From positions 1 through 9,136 of the forward strand of contig CAMNBS010000039.1 in NCBI GenBank assembly GCA_946533175.1: a stretch of DNA of 9,136 nt, written 5' to 3'. Below, piece by piece: positions 7,211 to 9,136 of this stretch. Below the pieces are notes generated by a model, which was not told where the DNA came from, ran no database searches, and saw nothing but the letters and a program-made list of their open reading frames with translations. Made by a program: the position numbers and the translations under genes. Source of the DNA: an uncultured Clostridia bacterium (lineage in GTDB: Bacteria > Bacillota_I > Bacilli_A > RF39 > UBA660). Each line of letters opens with the position of its first letter. The stretch's first letter is position 1.

Positions 7211-9067
7211 ATGAATTATTTTGAATTAGAAACCATGGTTCGTCGCAATGAAACAGAAATAGAAAGTATTGAAAAAAGAATAGGGGATTATTGTGATATT
7301 TCAGATGAAGCTGCTTTAGAATTAATTTCTTATTTTAAGGAACAAAATGAAAGATTACAAGAGTTTATTAATTATTTAAAAATAATGGATAAAAGAATAA
7401 CCTCTATAAGACAAAAAGTAAATCTAAGTGTTGATGAAAAAACTAATCAAATAAATAAAATAAGAGAAAGTGTTCAAGTTAGATCAAGTGCTTTAATAAG
7501 ACCATTACAAGGTAAATTAAGAGATATATTCAGTGCATTAATAAATGAAAAAGATAAACAAGTATATAATAATCTTTTTGCCAAAACACCAACAGGTGAT
7601 AAATTATTTAAAAAGTATTCTCATGAGGTAAAAAAACGTTATACTAATCCTTTAACATATTTTATTAAGAATACTCTTATTGCTTTAGGAATTATGTCTT
7701 TAGGAATAGTTATTCCTCCTATTGGTGTTCCTATAATGATTGCTGATGGTATATATGTTTTAAATACTGTTATGAAAACAATATTAACTATTTATAATAA
7801 GAAAAAATTTGGGGGAAAGAAAATAGAAAGACAAAAACAACTTAGTACAGCTAATTATCTTGAAAAAATTAAAATAGCAATAAAGAAATTAAAAAGAGAA
7901 AAAAGAATTACTAATTCATTAAAAAGAATTAATATAGATTTACCAATATTAGCTGAATCTAAACCTTTAAGTAGTTTAAGTGAAAGTGATAGTCATATAT
8001 TAGATAGAATTAAAAGTATTCCCCTTGAAAATGCATCTCGTGAAGAGTTAGAGAAACTATTATCAGCTTTTAGTGCGTTATCAAGAGAAGCTATGATCGA
8101 TCCACAAGTTATAGAATATCATTTTAATATTTGGAATCGTCTACAAGTATTAATAAACGATAAAATGATTAAAAAAAGTGAAGAATTACCAGAAGAAGTA
8201 ATTGAAGAAGAAATGCCTGTAATAGAAGAAAATAATCCTTTAACTGAATTAGAAAACTTTTCAATTGAAGGTTCATCTATTGATGAAATAAATGAGATAC
8301 TTGAAAAGATTAAAGATAGTGATTTAAGTACTTTAACAGACATTCAAAGAGAAAAATATTATTTATTATTGAAAAGAAAAAAAGAATTGCTTCATAAAGA
8401 AAGAATGGCTAAGTTTGTTAATGAGAAAGTCATAATTAATGGTAATGTTGAAGAGATTAATAATTTAATTTCTGGAATGGATGTAAAGCGTTTACATGTT
8501 CATTTATCTTTTGATAGTAAAAGAAATTGTTATTTAGGAAAATGTTATTTTTATACTAAAAATAATAAAAAACCAGTTATTAGTTTTTCTTTAATATCTA
8601 CAACGAATAATAAAGAATATCTATGTTATAAATTAAATGAAATGTTAAATAATTTCAATGGTAACATTATGATAGTAAATTATAGTAGTGGTATGAAGAA
8701 AGTTGAATTAGATAAAATGGTTATCGCTAATCGAAGAGAATGTAATGTTACTTTTTATGAAAGAACTCATCTTGTAGAAAAAGAACAAATTAATGCTCTT
8801 ATAGAAGAAAGACAAGCTAATCGTTTTGAGTTATATATATCAGGATATGATGAGGTTAGTAAAAAGTATTATGGAACTTGTTCATTATACTGTAAAGGTA
8901 GAATGATTATGAATCTTAATGTTGTTTATGAAAGTGATGATGAAGAAACAATAAAATATAGTGTTGGAAAAATGTTTCCAAGTTTTTCAGGATTAATTAA
9001 TATTACTAGTTATGGTTATAATTATGCAAAAGAACCAACAATGAAAGTAAAGAAGTTATGTCGATAG
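7211..9067 (+). CDS. Unrecognised 618-aa membrane-hairpin protein with duplicated C-terminal domain
   Basis: I do not recognise this family and assign no function. Parts in order: a charged, heptad-like helical N-terminus (1-145); a hydrophobic region, about 148-195, forming two membrane passes around a PPIGVP turn (169-174), with basic flanks on both sides, suggesting both ends are cytoplasmic; a strongly basic helix (197-240); a helical part (255-320); an acidic linker (about 323-340, many E and P); another helix (355-405); then two related copies of a roughly 70-residue domain at about 427-500 and 537-605. Both copies carry YxGxCxxY (441-448 and 553-560) and end with a KxxxM..F.G.I.I..Y pattern, so the C-terminus arose by internal duplication. 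The paired cysteines (C445, C557) could be structural or metal-binding, which is speculation. The gene has its own promoter and terminator; composition matches the neighbours. Confidence 0.87.
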   Translation: MNYFELETMVRRNETEIESIEKRIGDYCDISDEAALELISYFKEQNERLQEFINYLKIMDKRITSIRQKVNLSVDEKTNQINKIRESVQVRSSALIRPLQGKLRDIFSALINEKDKQVYNNLFAKTPTGDKLFKKYSHEVKKRYTNPLTYFIKNTLIALGIMSLGIVIPPIGVPIMIADGIYVLNTVMKTILTIYNKKKFGGKKIERQKQLSTANYLEKIKIAIKKLKREKRITNSLKRINIDLPILAESKPLSSLSESDSHILDRIKSIPLENASREELEKLLSAFSALSREAMIDPQVIEYHFNIWNRLQVLINDKMIKKSEELPEEVIEEEMPVIEENNPLTELENFSIEGSSIDEINEILEKIKDSDLSTLTDIQREKYYLLLKRKKELLHKERMAKFVNEKVIINGNVEEINNLISGMDVKRLHVHLSFDSKRNCYLGKCYFYTKNNKKPVISFSLISTTNNKEYLCYKLNEMLNNFNGNIMIVNYSSGMKKVELDKMVIANRRECNVTFYERTHLVEKEQINALIEERQANRFELYISGYDEVSKKYYGTCSLYCKGRMIMNLNVVYESDDEETIKYSVGKMFPSFSGLINITSYGYNYAKEPTMKVKKLCR

Positions 9068-9078
9068 CTTCTTTTTTT
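9049..9078 (+). terminator. Intrinsic terminator overlapping the end of the 618-aa gene
   Basis: AAAGAAGTTAT (9049-9059) pairs with ATAGCTTCTTT (9064-9074) around a GTCG tetraloop (9060-9063). The stem is 11 bp with one G-T pair, and the T-run covers 9072-9078. The TAG stop (9065-9067) lies in the right arm, so the hairpin is largely made of coding sequence. Confidence 0.88.
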
Positions 9079-9082
9079 ACTG

Positions 9083-9126
9083 ATTTGACATAAAATTTGA
9101 CATTTAACGTATAATAATGTATAATA
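9083..9126 (+). promoter_or_regulatory. Strong duplicated sigma-A promoter reading out of the window
   Basis: A perfect TTGACA (9097-9102) and a perfect TATAAT (9120-9125) are separated by 17 bp, an exact consensus promoter with a predicted start near 9132. A second perfect TTGACA (9085-9090) and a second perfect TATAAT (9110-9115) lie just upstream, 19 bp apart, forming an overlapping second promoter of weaker spacing. The target gene is outside the window. Promoters this close to consensus often drive stable RNAs or very highly expressed or repressor-controlled genes; which applies here cannot be told. Confidence 0.85.
9083..9126 (+). repeat. Two short tandem direct repeats within the right-edge promoter
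   Basis: ATTTGACAT occurs at 9083-9091 and again at 9095-9103 (12-bp period). GTATAATA occurs at 9109-9116 and 9119-9126 (10-bp period). The repeats coincide with the -35 and -10 elements respectively, so each core element is present twice. Confidence 0.85.
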
Positions 9127-9136
9127 TGGACGATTT

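Noticed and set aside
8119..8343. Antisense open frame of 74 codons within the 618-aa gene
   Set aside because: Ser/Ile-rich complement of the acidic Glu-rich linker; no ribosome binding site or promoter seen.
57..9067. Use of a Mycoplasma-type code with TGA as Trp
   Set aside because: All eight Trp codons in the called genes are TGG and every gene is intact under the standard code; a TGA-Trp organism of this composition would use mostly TGA.
1..9136. CRISPR array, insertion sequence, tRNA/rRNA or riboswitch
   Set aside because: No spaced repeat series, transposase-like frame, terminal inverted repeats or cloverleaf was seen; all gaps between genes are about 100 bp or shorter and are filled by terminators, promoters and ribosome binding sites.

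Overview
The window is a compact, very A+T-rich stretch of a bacterial chromosome. Start sites are preceded by Shine-Dalgarno sequences close to the AGGAGG type, promoters look sigma-A-like, and terminators are short hairpins followed by T-runs. Together with the housekeeping proteins this points to a low-GC Gram-positive lineage (Firmicutes/Bacilli, perhaps one of the uncultured gut groups near the Erysipelotrichia/Mollicutes). The species is not determinable from the sequence. All eight Trp codons in the called genes are TGG, so the standard bacterial code applies; no gene here ends in TGA.

Layout. On the minus strand at the left edge, a galU-like nucleotide-sugar pyrophosphorylase gene (57-887) is followed by the first 15 codons of a HIT-family protein (1-47), whose ribosome binding site overlaps the galU stop. 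A 102-bp divergent intergenic region (888-989) separates these from a plus-strand gene for an unrecognised 660-residue, mostly helical protein (990-2972), which ends in its own terminator. Next is a tightly packed three-gene unit: fmt (methionyl-tRNA formyltransferase, 3064-4014), a small single-pass membrane-anchored protein of unknown function (4016-4531), and polA (DNA polymerase I, 4533-7127). Neighbouring genes in this unit are separated by one base, and a terminator follows polA. A second unrecognised protein of 618 residues (7211-9067) has its own promoter and terminator. It has a coiled-coil N-terminus, a membrane hairpin and a duplicated C-terminal domain. The last 69 bp hold a near-perfect, internally duplicated sigma-A promoter pointing out of the window.

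The recognised genes are housekeeping: precursor sugar-nucleotide supply, formylation of the initiator tRNA, and DNA repair/Okazaki-fragment processing. Nothing here looks like a mobile element, defence island, CRISPR array, rRNA or tRNA. The most interesting unknowns are the 618-residue membrane protein with an internal repeat, the 660-residue orphan with a distinct C-terminal domain, the membrane protein lodged between fmt and polA, and the duplicated promoter at the right edge. I did not find a convincing new multi-gene system.
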